Positions 55,204-64,000 of a stretch of DNA of 64,000 bases are shown in pieces; within the stretch, counting starts at the first letter, position 1; each line of letters begins with the position of its first letter. The position numbers and the translations under genes are program-made. This stretch comes from Variovorax sp. WS11 (lineage in GTDB: Bacteria; Pseudomonadota; Gammaproteobacteria; Burkholderiales; Burkholderiaceae_C), in contig NZ_JAAGOW010000001.1 of NCBI RefSeq assembly GCF_010499245.1, positions 1,426,001 to 1,490,000 on the forward strand. Direction: 5' to 3'. The notes beneath the pieces were generated by a model. That model worked only from the letters and a program-made list of their open reading frames with translations. It made no database searches and was not told the origin of the DNA.

Positions 55204-56063
55204 GAAACCACCATTGCCGCGCGCCAGCGCATGAATCTCGCTTCGATCGAACGTAACACCAGATCTCCGCCGAAACCGATCAGGCCAATCATTAGCATCC
55301 CGGCGAGCACCATGTCCGTTGCGAAGACCCAGCGCGCGGTCATGATGAGGTATCCCAGACCGCTCTTCGCGGCAATCATCTCTGCGGCGACGACCGACAT
55401 CCAACCGATGCCGAATCCGACCCGCATGCCTGTGATCACCGATGGGAACGCTTCGTAAACGATGACTTTCCGCAGGATCTGACCTCTGCTTGCGCCAAGC
55501 ACCAAGGCGAATTCTGTGAGGCGGCGCGAAGCGCCACGAACCCCCTGCTGTGTGTTGAGCACAATTGGGAAAAGTGTTCCGATAAAGATGATGAAGATGG
55601 TCGGCTTCATTCCAAGTCCGAACCAAAGAATGGCGAGTGGGATCCATGCGATCGGTGGTATCGGCCGCAACGTTGAGATGATGGGGTCCAAGTTGCTGTT
55701 GGCGGTCTTGAAGTAGCCCATCGCGAATCCCAGTGGAATCCCAATCAACACTGCAAAGCCAAAGCCAGCTCCCACGCGCACCAAGCTGCTCCCAGCTTGG
55801 TAGAAGAGAATCGGCACATCACCGGGGCCGCCGTAGGGGCCTGCGCCCGGTAGGGTAAACAGCCCCCTCAAGAATGTTTCGACAACCGTGGAGAAGGCTG
55901 GAAGGGCCGTCCCGGTCGCGCCGAAATATGCGCCAAGTTCCCAGATAACAATGAGCGGAATCACTACCAGGAAACGACGCCTGGCCAGGGCAGTTGCTGC
56001 GTTTGCAATTCCCGACCGCTTTGACGAAGCCGCCGCCGGGATTCGGAGTTCTGATGTATTCAC
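55200..56063 (-). CDS. ABC transporter permease (TauC/SsuC type)
   Basis: The product is 287 residues with six helices and the coupling segment EFALVLGASRGQILRKVIVYEAFPSVITGMRVGFG (EAA-type loop). It forms the membrane channel for a nitrate/sulphonate/taurine-type uptake system. It is followed directly by the ATPase gene and preceded by the binding-protein gene with a 25-base gap. Confidence 0.92.
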   Translation of the reverse strand: MNTSELRIPAAASSKRSGIANAATALARRRFLVVIPLIVIWELGAYFGATGTALPAFSTVVETFLRGLFTLPGAGPYGGPGDVPILFYQAGSSLVRVGAGFGFAVLIGIPLGFAMGYFKTANSNLDPIISTLRPIPPIAWIPLAILWFGLGMKPTIFIIFIGTLFPIVLNTQQGVRGASRRLTEFALVLGASRGQILRKVIVYEAFPSVITGMRVGFGIGWMSVVAAEMIAAKSGLGYLIMTARWVFATDMVLAGMLMIGLIGFGGDLVLRSIEARFMRWRAAMVVS

Positions 56064-56088
56064 GTTGGTGTTCCGATGGGTAGATTCA

Positions 56089-57201
56089 TCAGCCTTCGCG
56101 GCGCTTCATTTCTTCCAGGACTTTGATCTCATTGTCGAGATCTGCGAGCCATTGCTTCTCATCGGTTTCGACCAAAACTTCACGCAACGGCCGCAGGTCA
56201 ACGATGTCGTTCATCTTTGCCTTCTTCGGAATGAAGCCAAACTCCACCATCTTGTCCCGCCACTTCGTTAAAGAGTCGATGCTTGGAACTGGCGTGATAT
56301 GCATGTGGCTAAGTGCTAGCTTTGTCGCCTCAAGCGGTGCGCCCTCCATTTTCGAGATAATCTCCGCGGACTTGGCGGATTCGGCAATCATCGTCCGGCT
56401 TGCCTTGACATGGACGTGGAGCAGCTTCTTGAGCACCCGCGGCTTTGACGTCGCCAGCGCCGACTTCACGATAACAACGACGCATTGAGTATTTGGGCCA
56501 TGCCAAAGGGTGCCGTTCGCGTCGCTTGCCACTAGCTGAGACCCCTTGATCGTTGTTAGCGCGACCTGGGGCCATTCCGGGCAGTTCATAAGGGCATCGA
56601 CTGAACCCTTCGCAAGCGCATTGATGGCATCCGCAGACGGCAGAGTCACTAGATTGAAGTCCTTGTCTGGATCTAGCCCATGCTCTCTGGCAGTGACGCG
56701 CAACTGCATGTCAGGTAGAGAGCCACGGCCCAGTGTGGAAACGGTCTTGCCGCGCAGGTCCTTGACTGATTTGATGGGTGAACTGCCCAACGTCACGAGA
56801 CCCATGCCACGCATATGGCCTCCCGTGTAGATCTTTACTGGCATGCCGCGCGTAATGGCAGCGATCGCAGGCGTGACGCCCAGGTAGCTTGAATCAAGGG
56901 CCCCTGCGGAAAGAGCCTCGATCGCTTCCGCTCCTGCGTTGAACATCTCATTGCGCACCATCAGCTGCTGCCAGGCGCCATGGCCTGCTCCGTCACCCAC
57001 GAAGGACTGCCCTGTGCACGCGAGCCGAAGCCAGCCAACCCCGATACTGTCTTGAAGCGCGCCTGACGTACCCTGCGCCATCAAGCCCATTGGAATGGCA
57101 CCAAGCGACACCCCGGCGCCCATGATTTTGCTCATCGTCCTTACAAAGTGCCGCCTGCCGGCGTCTTCGATTGCACTGCGCGCCGATTGCGTGGATTTCA
57201 T
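56089..57201 (-). CDS. ABC transporter periplasmic substrate-binding protein (NMT1/SsuA-like)
   Basis: The product is 370 residues with a Tat-like start (RRHFVRTMSKIMGAGVSLGAI), so it may be exported folded. The body is the NMT1/TauA fold, with GALDSSYLGVTPAIAAITRGMPVKI, LRGKTVSTLGRGSLPDMQLR and NALAKGSVDALMNCPEWP. The ligand is unknown. It is the first gene of the transporter operon, with an AAAGAGAG site before the ATG. Confidence 0.88.
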   Translation of the reverse strand: MKSTQSARSAIEDAGRRHFVRTMSKIMGAGVSLGAIPMGLMAQGTSGALQDSIGVGWLRLACTGQSFVGDGAGHGAWQQLMVRNEMFNAGAEAIEALSAGALDSSYLGVTPAIAAITRGMPVKIYTGGHMRGMGLVTLGSSPIKSVKDLRGKTVSTLGRGSLPDMQLRVTAREHGLDPDKDFNLVTLPSADAINALAKGSVDALMNCPEWPQVALTTIKGSQLVASDANGTLWHGPNTQCVVVIVKSALATSKPRVLKKLLHVHVKASRTMIAESAKSAEIISKMEGAPLEATKLALSHMHITPVPSIDSLTKWRDKMVEFGFIPKKAKMNDIVDLRPLREVLVETDEKQWLADLDNEIKVLEEMKRREG

Positions 57202-58215
57202 GATGTCTCTCTTTCATGGGTTATTAGGGAAGCGCACTCCAGACTCACCGTGGACCGAGCCACACGTCGAGCCTTCATCTCGGGCGGCCGCTATGACAAG
57301 CGACGCTCTTTACGGCTGGTCTAGGGTCGTCATCGAACCCTCGGTGACTTGGCATCTTGATGCGCATCGGCGGTCGAGCATCCAGTCTGGATGTGATATC
57401 TCGAGGACGTCGCCGTTGATGAGATCCGGTAGTACGTTGTCACCGCGCATACTCCTGAGATTCGGTAGTTCAAGCCGCGTGATCGCGGCGTCTGCGAAGC
57501 TCAACGCAATGTGCATGCCAGTGCACGCCCTCCTGACCCAATCAATGAAAACGCGCCGGAAAGGCAGTTTCCTCAGCCTTGGAGGGCCCGACTGTTCGGG
57601 CAGGTGTTTCCAAACGACACGTTTCATGGCCCACATGTGGTTCGAAGTGAAACAGTGCCCGACGTTTCACCTGTTGGCTGAATGTGCGACCACGCGTCTT
57701 TCCCACTAGAAGCAAGTTTTGGCCCAGACGTTAGGGTTTGCACTTAGAGCTTCAAGGGCCGTTATGGCCGGGACGGGCTGGTTGAAAGCACGCGCTCGAG
57801 AGTCCGCACGTCGGGCAGGTAGCCGCACATGTTCAGGCCAGATGCGGCCTCCCTACTTCCGCAGGCGCCCGCGAAGAGGTCATGGCGAGCCGCCGCGAAC
57901 GGCTCCGCGGGGGTGACCCGGACCAGCCGCTGATATTCGCTCGCTTGACGAGCGTGAGGCGTGTCCGCTGAAGCGACCGACCTGTTCCTACTCGACTTCG
58001 CTTCGCAGAACACAGCGCTTCCGTCGGCAGGCATTCAGTCGAGCAGGCCATCGCAATCAACGGCTAGCGGTGCGCATTGCGTGCGCTCCGCCGCCCGAGC
58101 GCTACAGGCGGCGTATCGCGGCTTGAACGTGCGGCAGATGTGTCAGGCTCGGCCGCGGTATTCGAGAAACATGCCGCAGCGGCCGCGAGCCGTCGGGACT
58201 CACGACGCAATGCGG
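57202..58215. other. Gene-poor kilobase
   Basis: No convincing gene was found in about 1 kb. A minus-strand frame at 57310-57636 codes for 108 residues, but without a ribosome site or motif. The stretch 57720-58150 has mixed composition and short broken frames, as in a decayed gene or old insertion. It should hold the promoter of the transporter operon. Confidence 0.4.
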
Positions 58216-58506
58216 CTACAGCCCATGAACAATAAAGCCGCCCTTCGAGGACGGTATAAATACGATCGCCTCGCCAACTCCGTTGAATCGATACTCTTTC
58301 CCGTCGATCACAACCGACTTTATGTTTGTCCAGATCCGGTACTCGTAGCCATCCACGGCAGGCGTCGTCCTCAGAACCTTGAAAACCGGCGATACCTCCA
58401 CGGTGAATTTGATGTTGGCTGTGGCACTGCTTGTTCCCCCGCCAGACTCCGCCGCGCAGGGAAACGCCATTGCCAGGAGGAGCACGAGGGAGGCCAGCTT
58501 CTTCAC
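58216..58506 (-). CDS. Small secreted hypothetical protein
   Basis: The product is 96 residues from the GTG at 58506, chosen because it begins with KKLASLVLLLAMAFPCAAE, a clear signal peptide. The mature part of 75 residues has the segments SPVFKVLRTTPAVDGYEYRIW and VVIDGKEYRFNG. No family is known. The start lacks a good ribosome site. Confidence 0.55.
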   Translation of the reverse strand: MKKLASLVLLLAMAFPCAAESGGGTSSATANIKFTVEVSPVFKVLRTTPAVDGYEYRIWTNIKSVVIDGKEYRFNGVGEAIVFIPSSKGGFIVHGL

Positions 58507-58573
58507 GCGTCGCGATACTGAGTTTGCTTTGAGCCGTTCAACCCACGTCTTTAACGCCGCTACTTCAAACCGT

Positions 58574-58825
58574 TTAGGCTCTACGAAGCTGCTCTCGAAA
58601 CGTATCCAAGCCAGGCCGCAAGCCCAGCAATTCGACGCAGCGCTCCCGCAGCAACTCGGAGTCACTCTTCAGGGCACGCTGCAGGCACTCTTCGATGTAA
58701 ATCCTGTCGCTCTGCAGACGCGACAAATCGACCCACCAGCCCACGCCGGCCATGAGCCATTTAAAGTCGACAAGATCGAGGAAGAAGTCGTTCCGTTCCT
58801 TGCCTTTGGTGAATATAGTAGTCAT
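58574..58825 (-). CDS. Small hypothetical protein
   Basis: The product is 83 residues with a strong AGGAGGT ribosome site before the ATG. It has a helix-rich pattern (KERNDFFLDLVDFKWLMAG) with several Trp, followed by a basic C-terminal part. It resembles small Burkholderiales proteins without assigned function. The strong ribosome site is the best evidence that it is real. Confidence 0.65.
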   Translation of the reverse strand: MTTIFTKGKERNDFFLDLVDFKWLMAGVGWWVDLSRLQSDRIYIEECLQRALKSDSELLRERCVELLGLRPGLDTFREQLRRA

Positions 58826-59034
58826 GTATTTCCACCTCCTACCGAGATCGTTGTGACGAACACTCGGTGTCAGCCGGTATGCGCATACGCGCGCCGCTTC
58901 AGCCTTACCATCTCGACAACGATTGAGCAGATCTCGGGCTTTAACATGCAGGCTTTCTGACGATATCCATCGGCTAATCATCGGCGGAAGCGGCCGCGTC
59001 AATGTAGCGGCGCCGCTCCGGCCGGCGGTCAAGC

Positions 59035-60480
59035 CTATGCACTCATGATCGTCACCGCCTTAGTCACCAAGTACGGCTCCATAGCCTCGGGCCCACCTTC
59101 AGAGCCGTAGCCCGAATCCTTTACACCGCCGAAAGGCATCTCGGGCGTGGGCGTGGCCGGCTGGTTGATCCAGAGCATGCCTACCTCTAGCTGCTGCGAC
59201 AAAAGGTGCACGTTCTTGACCGACTGGGTGAAGGCAAACCCTGCCAACCCATACGGCAGGCGATTTGCCTCCGCGACCGCTTCCCCGAGCGTGTCGAAGC
59301 CACGAATGGCAACGATTGGGCCGAAGGGCTCGTTGTTGAACACATCGGCTTGCAGCGACACATTCGTCAGCACCGTCGGTGCGAAGAAGTTGCCGTCGGT
59401 GCCGATACGCTCGCCACCGGTCGCCACGGTCGCGCCAGAGGCACGTGCGTCCTCGAGCAACTTGGCCATCGCGCTCAGCCGCCGCGGGTTAGCAAGTGGG
59501 CCGAGCGTGGTTCCCTCGCTTAGGCCGTCCCCAATCTTTAGGCTCTCAGCATGCTTCACCATTGCACGCGCGAACTCGTCGCGGATGCTGTTGTGCACCA
59601 AGAACCGGGTCGGCGAAATGCAGACCTGCCCGGCATTGCGGAACTTAGCGCCGCCAGACGCCTTCACCGCCAGTTCCACGTCCGCGTCCTCGGCCACGAT
59701 CACGGGCGCATGTCCGCCCAGCTCCATGGTGGCCCGCTTCATATGCGCGCCGGCCAGCGAGGCCAGTTGCTTGCCCACAGGGGTCGAGCCGGTAAAGGTA
59801 ACCTTCCGGATGATCGGGTGTGGGATCAAATAGTTGGAGATCTCTGCCGGATTGCCGAACACGAGACCGATCGTGCCGGCGGGCACGCCGGCATCCACGA
59901 ACGCCTGCAGCAGCGCCGCTGGCGAGGCAGGCGTTTCCTCGGGCGCCTTCACGAGGAACGAGCAGCCGCTAGCCAGCGCTGCGGCGAGCTTGCGCACGAT
60001 CTGGGTGATCGGGAAATTCCATGGAGTGAAAGCGGCCACCGGGCCCAACGGCTCCTTCAGGACCAGTTGTTGCGCCGCCAGGTTGCGTGACGGCACGATG
60101 CGGCCATAGACACGACGGCCCTCGTCGGCAAACCATTCGATGATGTCGGCGCCGGCCAGCACCTCGACCCGGGCTTCAGCGAAAGGCTTGCCCTGTTCCA
60201 GCGTCAGCATGCGAGCGATGTCGGCGGCGCGCTCGCGCACCAGCGCGGCGGCACGTCGCATGGTCGTCGCGCGTTCGATGGCCGGCACCTTGCGCCACGC
60301 CTCGAAGCCGCGCTGCGCCGCGGCTAGCGCGCGGTCAAGGTCAGGGATGCCGGCGTGGGCAACCTTTCCGATCGCCTTGCCCGTCGCCGGATTGACCACG
60401 TCGATGGTCTTGCCGCTCAGCGCATCGGACCATTCGTTGGCGATTAGCAGGCGGGTGTCGGGATAGGTGTTCGTAGTCAT
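59035..60480 (-). CDS. NAD(P)-dependent aldehyde dehydrogenase, succinate-semialdehyde type
   Basis: The product is 481 residues. The family motifs are present: FTPWNFPI, the catalytic Glu in [12 protein letters not shown] near residue 250 and the catalytic Cys in [13 protein letters not shown] near residue 285. The last helix and the [15 protein letters not shown] ending fit the GabD/SSADH group, which oxidises succinate semialdehyde to succinate. It lies after the iron alcohol dehydrogenase on the same strand, so the two could act in series. The exact substrate is an inference. Confidence 0.85.
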   Translation of the reverse strand: MTTNTYPDTRLLIANEWSDALSGKTIDVVNPATGKAIGKVAHAGIPDLDRALAAAQRGFEAWRKVPAIERATTMRRAAALVRERAADIARMLTLEQGKPFAEARVEVLAGADIIEWFADEGRRVYGRIVPSRNLAAQQLVLKEPLGPVAAFTPWNFPITQIVRKLAAALASGCSFLVKAPEETPASPAALLQAFVDAGVPAGTIGLVFGNPAEISNYLIPHPIIRKVTFTGSTPVGKQLASLAGAHMKRATMELGGHAPVIVAEDADVELAVKASGGAKFRNAGQVCISPTRFLVHNSIRDEFARAMVKHAESLKIGDGLSEGTTLGPLANPRRLSAMAKLLEDARASGATVATGGERIGTDGNFFAPTVLTNVSLQADVFNNEPFGPIVAIRGFDTLGEAVAEANRLPYGLAGFAFTQSVKNVHLLSQQLEVGMLWINQPATPTPEMPFGGVKDSGYGSEGGPEAMEPYLVTKAVTIMSA

Positions 60481-60608
60481 GTCATTTCCTTGGAAGATTG
60501 AATAGTTCTCGGCATACCTGGAGCGCTGCCAGCCGACGAGGTACTAGATCGATGGCGTCTTTTCATCGGCTTGTCTTTCGGCGGTGCGTTTTCTGAGGCC
60601 AGCGAGAC

Positions 60609-61748
60609 CTACATCGATAAACGCAGCATTGCCTCATAGTCGCCTGGGCTTGCTTCGCGCGGGTTGGTCTTATGGCAGTGGTCTTTGAGTGCACGTTCGA
60701 TAATCTGCGGAAAAATGTCGGGGGAAACATCAATCGCAGTCAGGCCGCTCGGCAATCCGAGCCGTTGGTTCATCGCAGTCACAGCGGGCGCCACGTCGTC
60801 GGCGCCGCCCAGGCCCATGGCATGCGCCATCCGCGCCAGGCGCTCATCCTTGCGCATCGAGGGTGCCTCGGCATTGAAGCGGATGACGGCGGGCAGCAGG
60901 ATCGCGTTGAGCGTTCCGTGGTGCAAGCGGGGAATGAGACCGCCCAGCGCATGGCTCAGACTGTGCACGCAGCCAAGGCCTTTTTGGAACGCGAGCGCGC
61001 CCTGCATCGAGGCACTCATCATGTTCAGGCGAGCCTCTCTGTCACTCGGAGTGCGCGTCGCAGTCTCGATGTGCTTCCAAGCCCTGCGCAGCCCATCGAG
61101 CGCGATGCCGTCAGCCGGCGGATTGAACGCCGGCGCCATGAATGTCTCCATGCAGTGCGCGATGGCGTCCATGCCGGTGGCCGCGGTCAGCATGGGGGGC
61201 AGGCCGAGCGTGAGCTCGGGATCGCATATGGCAACGCGCGGCACGGTAAATGGAGAGATCACGCCGACCTTTCGGCCGTCGTCCAGGATCAGGACCGCGC
61301 CGCGGCCAACCTCGCTGCCGGTGCCGGCGGTGGTGGGCACGGCGATCACAGGAGCCGTCGCTGCGGTTATGCGCGCCATGCCGCCTTCGATCGCGGCGAA
61401 AGACACTAGCGGTCCTTTGTGCGTGGCGCAAACGGCGACGCCCTTAGCCAGGTCAATCGGAGAACCGCCCCCGACAGCGACGATGCCGTCGCACTGGTTC
61501 TCGACATAGAGGGCGAGAGCGGCGCGCACCGCGCGCTCGGTGGGGTTCGATGGCGTGGCATCAAACACAATGAAGTCGCGTCCGGCTCCAAGATGAGCGG
61601 TCACGCGGTCAAGCACGCCTGCGGCGCGGACGCCGACGTCGGTGACGATCAGCGGGCGGCGAATGCCGATGCGATCGCACTCCTGTGCAAGCAGTTGTAC
61701 TGCGCCGAAGTCGATCTGGATCTGGGTGATGTAGTTGATGAGGGCCAT
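60609..61748 (-). CDS. Iron-containing alcohol dehydrogenase
   Basis: The product is 379 residues of the group III ADH fold. The nucleotide-binding GGGSPIDLAKGVAV is near residue 95, TTAGTGSEVGRGAV near 140, and the metal ligands in MDAIAHCMETFMAP and GCVHSLSHALGG plus later His. It interconverts a hydroxy acid and a semialdehyde, for example 4-hydroxybutyrate and succinate semialdehyde, together with the next gene. The substrate is an inference from the neighbouring dehydrogenase. Confidence 0.87.
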   Translation of the reverse strand: MALINYITQIQIDFGAVQLLAQECDRIGIRRPLIVTDVGVRAAGVLDRVTAHLGAGRDFIVFDATPSNPTERAVRAALALYVENQCDGIVAVGGGSPIDLAKGVAVCATHKGPLVSFAAIEGGMARITAATAPVIAVPTTAGTGSEVGRGAVLILDDGRKVGVISPFTVPRVAICDPELTLGLPPMLTAATGMDAIAHCMETFMAPAFNPPADGIALDGLRRAWKHIETATRTPSDREARLNMMSASMQGALAFQKGLGCVHSLSHALGGLIPRLHHGTLNAILLPAVIRFNAEAPSMRKDERLARMAHAMGLGGADDVAPAVTAMNQRLGLPSGLTAIDVSPDIFPQIIERALKDHCHKTNPREASPGDYEAMLRLSM

Positions 61749-61868
61749 GGGGTTGTTTAGTCTCAGTTGATTGTGTGGTCTTAGGTCCAGGAAGCGCCAA
61801 CATGACGCCTTGCTTCTCGATGTTGCTGAAGCCGTGTGCGTACCGGTTTACTTTTGAACTCCGAATCG

Positions 61869-62702
61869 TCAGATGTCGAGCAACTGCCTGGCGTTCTCGC
61901 CCATTACCTTGGCCAGGTTCTCGGGCTTGATGGGCAGGGTCTCAAACCAATCCTTGTAGGCCTTGACAGGGCAGAACGGGAATGAGCTTGCATAAAGCAT
62001 CCGATCGGAGAGAAACGTGTCGGCCGCGGTGACGTACTGTTCCCAACCTGGCATCCGCGAGAAGTACATATCAGGCGACAAGTACAGGTTGGTACGGCGA
62101 AAGGCGATGTGGAGGATCTCGGTGACCCATGGCCAGCCACCATGTGCGACGACAACCTTGAGGTTTGGAAAGTCTGCAAGGACACGGTCCGTACGGATGG
62201 GATCGGAATAGCTCAAGTCCGGCCCCGCGGTCCCGCCCACCATCATGATCACGGGGACCTGACGGTCTTCGCAATGGGCGTAGATGGGATAGAGCCGCCG
62301 GTCGTCTGCATACATCGGAATAGGATATGAACCAGGTTCGATGTTGATCAGCTTAAAGCCCGCTTCCAGCGCTTCGTCGATCGTCTTACAGGCACCGATT
62401 CTCGACGTCGGGTCGATGGATGCCGCTCCAATAAATCGGTTGGGGTGCTCCTGGACGATCCTCCGCACGTGCTCATTCGGAACGCTGCCCAAGGTTCCGG
62501 CGAGACGCCCCACGACCACCCCGCGATCGACCTTGGATTGGTCCATCTCCTGAAGGAGCAGTTCCATGGATTGCTTCTGCGCGGCAATCGACGGTTCGAA
62601 GCCGACGGCTCTAGTGAAGCCATCGCGGCGCTCCCCCGCGGAGTACATAAGGGTCTCGCGAAATCCGCCCACCGGCGGACGGATCCGAAAATCAATGATC
62701 AT
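61869..62702 (-). CDS. Amidohydrolase-family (TIM-barrel) hydrolase
   Basis: The product is 277 residues of the amidohydrolase_2 type. The start MIIDFRIRPP has lost the usual HxH of the family (here D-F-R-I-R). Later elements are VVAHGGWPWVTEIL and the region SDRMLYASSFPFCP near the C-terminus, where an Asp usually follows. The loss of the first two metal ligands suggests a metal-independent or single-metal variant, as in some lactonases and decarboxylases of this group. It lies between the fumarase-like genes and the dehydrogenases on the same strand. Confidence 0.8.
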   Translation of the reverse strand: MIIDFRIRPPVGGFRETLMYSAGERRDGFTRAVGFEPSIAAQKQSMELLLQEMDQSKVDRGVVVGRLAGTLGSVPNEHVRRIVQEHPNRFIGAASIDPTSRIGACKTIDEALEAGFKLINIEPGSYPIPMYADDRRLYPIYAHCEDRQVPVIMMVGGTAGPDLSYSDPIRTDRVLADFPNLKVVVAHGGWPWVTEILHIAFRRTNLYLSPDMYFSRMPGWEQYVTAADTFLSDRMLYASSFPFCPVKAYKDWFETLPIKPENLAKVMGENARQLLDI

Positions 62703-62745
62703 GCTGTGAGTTCCGAGATTGCTGAAGTGCGTCGTACGGAGCCGT

Positions 62746-63432
62746 CTACATCACTTCATTGCGGCGGTCATCCGTCTCGCCATATCGATGAAGCGCTGGC
62801 GGTTTGAGACCGGCATACAGCTTCTCGATTCCGGCGTTGATTACCTCGCCGTGCTGCGCGAACAACGAGTTGCCCTGAAGGTCGCTCTCGACGATGAACG
62901 GCCCAAAGTTCTCGACTTCGAACAACCACATCGCTTGTGCAATGCCAAGCTCATCCAGCCAGAAGACGTCACGTACTCGCTTGATTCCACGGCCCAGCAA
63001 CGCACCCGTTCCGTATCCTACGGTGGTGAGATAGATGGCCCCGCCCGGCGCCAGGATCTTCTTGTAGTCCTCAGCAGGCATCCCGCCCTTGCCGATCAGG
63101 ATACGCGCGCCTGTGCGCTCGAGCCAACCCGGAATCCACTTCGAGAAGCGGAAGCTTGCGGTGGCGGTCACAGCACCGACGTTGTAGCCTCCCTGGTCGT
63201 TTGGTGCGGCCGCTGGAGAACAATGGAAGTTGACGTTGCTTATGGATCTCAGATCCAGCGGAAGAGGAACGTCGTTCTCAAGCACCTTTTTGTAAACACC
63301 TTCACGCGCCGTGTAGACCACGCCGTTGAGGTAGACCGCGGAACCAAGCTCGAGCTTCGAGATGTCTTCCGTTGTCGCGGGCAGGTTGAGATGAAACACC
63401 TTGATTTCATCAGTTTCGTTGTTGTCTACCAT
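62746..63432 (-). CDS. Fumarate hydratase class I / tartrate dehydratase beta subunit
   Basis: The product is 228 residues matching the C-terminal (beta) domain of class I fumarases: LNLPATTEDISKLELGSAVYLNGVVYTAREG at the start, HCSPAAAPNDQGGYNVGAVTATAS in the middle and ILIGKGGMPAEDYKKIL later. It makes the active site with the alpha subunit. Its start overlaps the alpha stop by seven bases, so the two are made together. Whether it acts on fumarate, L-tartrate or a related acid is not decided by the sequence. Confidence 0.88.
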   Translation of the reverse strand: MVDNNETDEIKVFHLNLPATTEDISKLELGSAVYLNGVVYTAREGVYKKVLENDVPLPLDLRSISNVNFHCSPAAAPNDQGGYNVGAVTATASFRFSKWIPGWLERTGARILIGKGGMPAEDYKKILAPGGAIYLTTVGYGTGALLGRGIKRVRDVFWLDELGIAQAMWLFEVENFGPFIVESDLQGNSLFAQHGEVINAGIEKLYAGLKPPALHRYGETDDRRNEVM

Positions 63433-64000
63433 TCGACTGTCTCCCGACGCATATAGGGTGTGAACCACAGAGGATCGGTGCGGTACTCGATCTTGCCGTT
63501 CGGATGGATGCGCGCCGTGGCCCGGCGCGACGACAGGCAGAACGTATGAATACTGATCGGCATGCCCCCGGTGTGGGTGTAGCCGACCTCGATGTGGCAG
63601 TCGACCACCATGGAGGAGCCAACGAAACCCATGGCGCCCATGCCAATCGAGTTTCCAAGTTTCTTCAACTCAAGCTCCAACTCGGCAATCTTCGGATCTG
63701 GGTTCCGGTCGCCAACTATGCGCAGGCAGGCGGCTTGCTTGCCCAGCTGCATGCAAGTGTCCTTGGATCCTCCGAGACCGATGCCGACTATCGCTGGCTG
63801 ACAGGCAAGGCCGCGTTTACCGAAGGCGATCAGCGTGTCGAGCACAAAGCGCTTTATGCCGTCGATACCATCTCCTGGAAACAGCATGCGGTAGTCGGTG
63901 CCAAACAATCCACCTTTGTGGACAGTGGTGATGTCGATCCAGTCGGCATCGGGCTCGAATGAATACTCGATCTCGGGCGCGTTGATGCCCACATTGTTGT
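63426..64000 (-). CDS. Fumarate hydratase class I / tartrate dehydratase alpha subunit, C-terminal part (cut by window edge)
   Basis: About 191 residues are seen; the N-terminus lies outside the window. The segments NVGINAPEIEYSFEPDADWI, the Cys-containing GLGGSKDTCMQLGKQA (which would bind the iron-sulphur cluster) and GMGAMGFVGSSMVVDCHIEVGYTHTGGMP are those of the alpha chain. It is the most upstream gene seen of the catabolic run on this strand. Confidence 0.87.
   Translation of the reverse strand, partial: NNVGINAPEIEYSFEPDADWIDITTVHKGGLFGTDYRMLFPGDGIDGIKRFVLDTLIAFGKRGLACQPAIVGIGLGGSKDTCMQLGKQAACLRIVGDRNPDPKIAELELELKKLGNSIGMGAMGFVGSSMVVDCHIEVGYTHTGGMPISIHTFCLSSRRATARIHPNGKIEYRTDPLWFTPYMRRETVEW

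Noticed and set aside
57310..57636. A 108-residue minus-strand gene
   Set aside because: No ribosome site, no motif and poor coding pattern; kept only as part of the gene-poor region.

Overview
The window looks like chromosome from a beta-proteobacterium of the Comamonadaceae, most likely Variovorax or a close relative. The reasons are the very GC-rich left half, the pilE-fimT-pilV-pilW-pilX-pilY1 pilus block beside an rpfE-like/recJ pair, the ureA-ureJ-ureB-ureC-ureE-ureF-ureG order, and several small proteins of the Burkholderiales type. The genus is an inference from gene style and not from a marker gene.

Bases 1-30,700 are ordinary, dense, GC-rich chromosome. In order it holds: a minor-pilin operon on the minus strand; an rpfE-like gene and recJ, which carries an in-frame GC-rich repeat insertion; small membrane and TPR genes; a DUF4212/sodium-solute symporter pair; a Nudix hydrolase that looks frameshifted; an outer-membrane-like protein; a LuxR-type response regulator overlapping a 1190-residue fusion of an NCS1 nucleobase-type transporter with a hybrid histidine kinase; a urease cluster with no ureD in the window and with an AbrB/Fic toxin-antitoxin pair set in reverse between ureC and ureE; an AtuA-family enzyme; and a frameshifted acetolactate-synthase-like gene divergent from an Lrp-type regulator.

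Bases 30,800-44,650 are a mobile element, visibly less GC-rich. It starts with a P4-type tyrosine integrase and ends with an AlpA regulator, a primase/D5-type helicase and an HNH nuclease. Its cargo is defence-like: an Abi_C-type protein; a complete three-component ABC conflict system (a nuclease-like effector, a middle component and a Rad50-like ATPase, all with overlapping start and stop codons); a protein with a HEPN-like RNase motif; a zinc-ribbon chimera; and an unknown protein. This is the most interesting part of the window.

Bases 44,650-54,420 are mixed accessory DNA: small secreted proteins beside a two-component system; an H-NS-like protein with two DNA-binding repeats; a stand-alone ligase adenylation domain; an SRAP (YedK/HMCES-like) protein whose only sensible start is ATT and which shares a near-perfect LexA box with a divergent three-gene operon; and a copper-handling group (SCO and PCu(A)C).

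Bases 54,420-64,000 run on the minus strand and look catabolic: a TauABC/SsuABC-like uptake system, an SSADH-like aldehyde dehydrogenase, an iron-type alcohol dehydrogenase, a TIM-barrel amidohydrolase, and the two subunits of a class I fumarase/tartrate-dehydratase-like enzyme cut by the window edge. Together they suggest uptake of a small organic acid or lactone and its conversion toward succinate or malate. The substrate cannot be read from the sequence.
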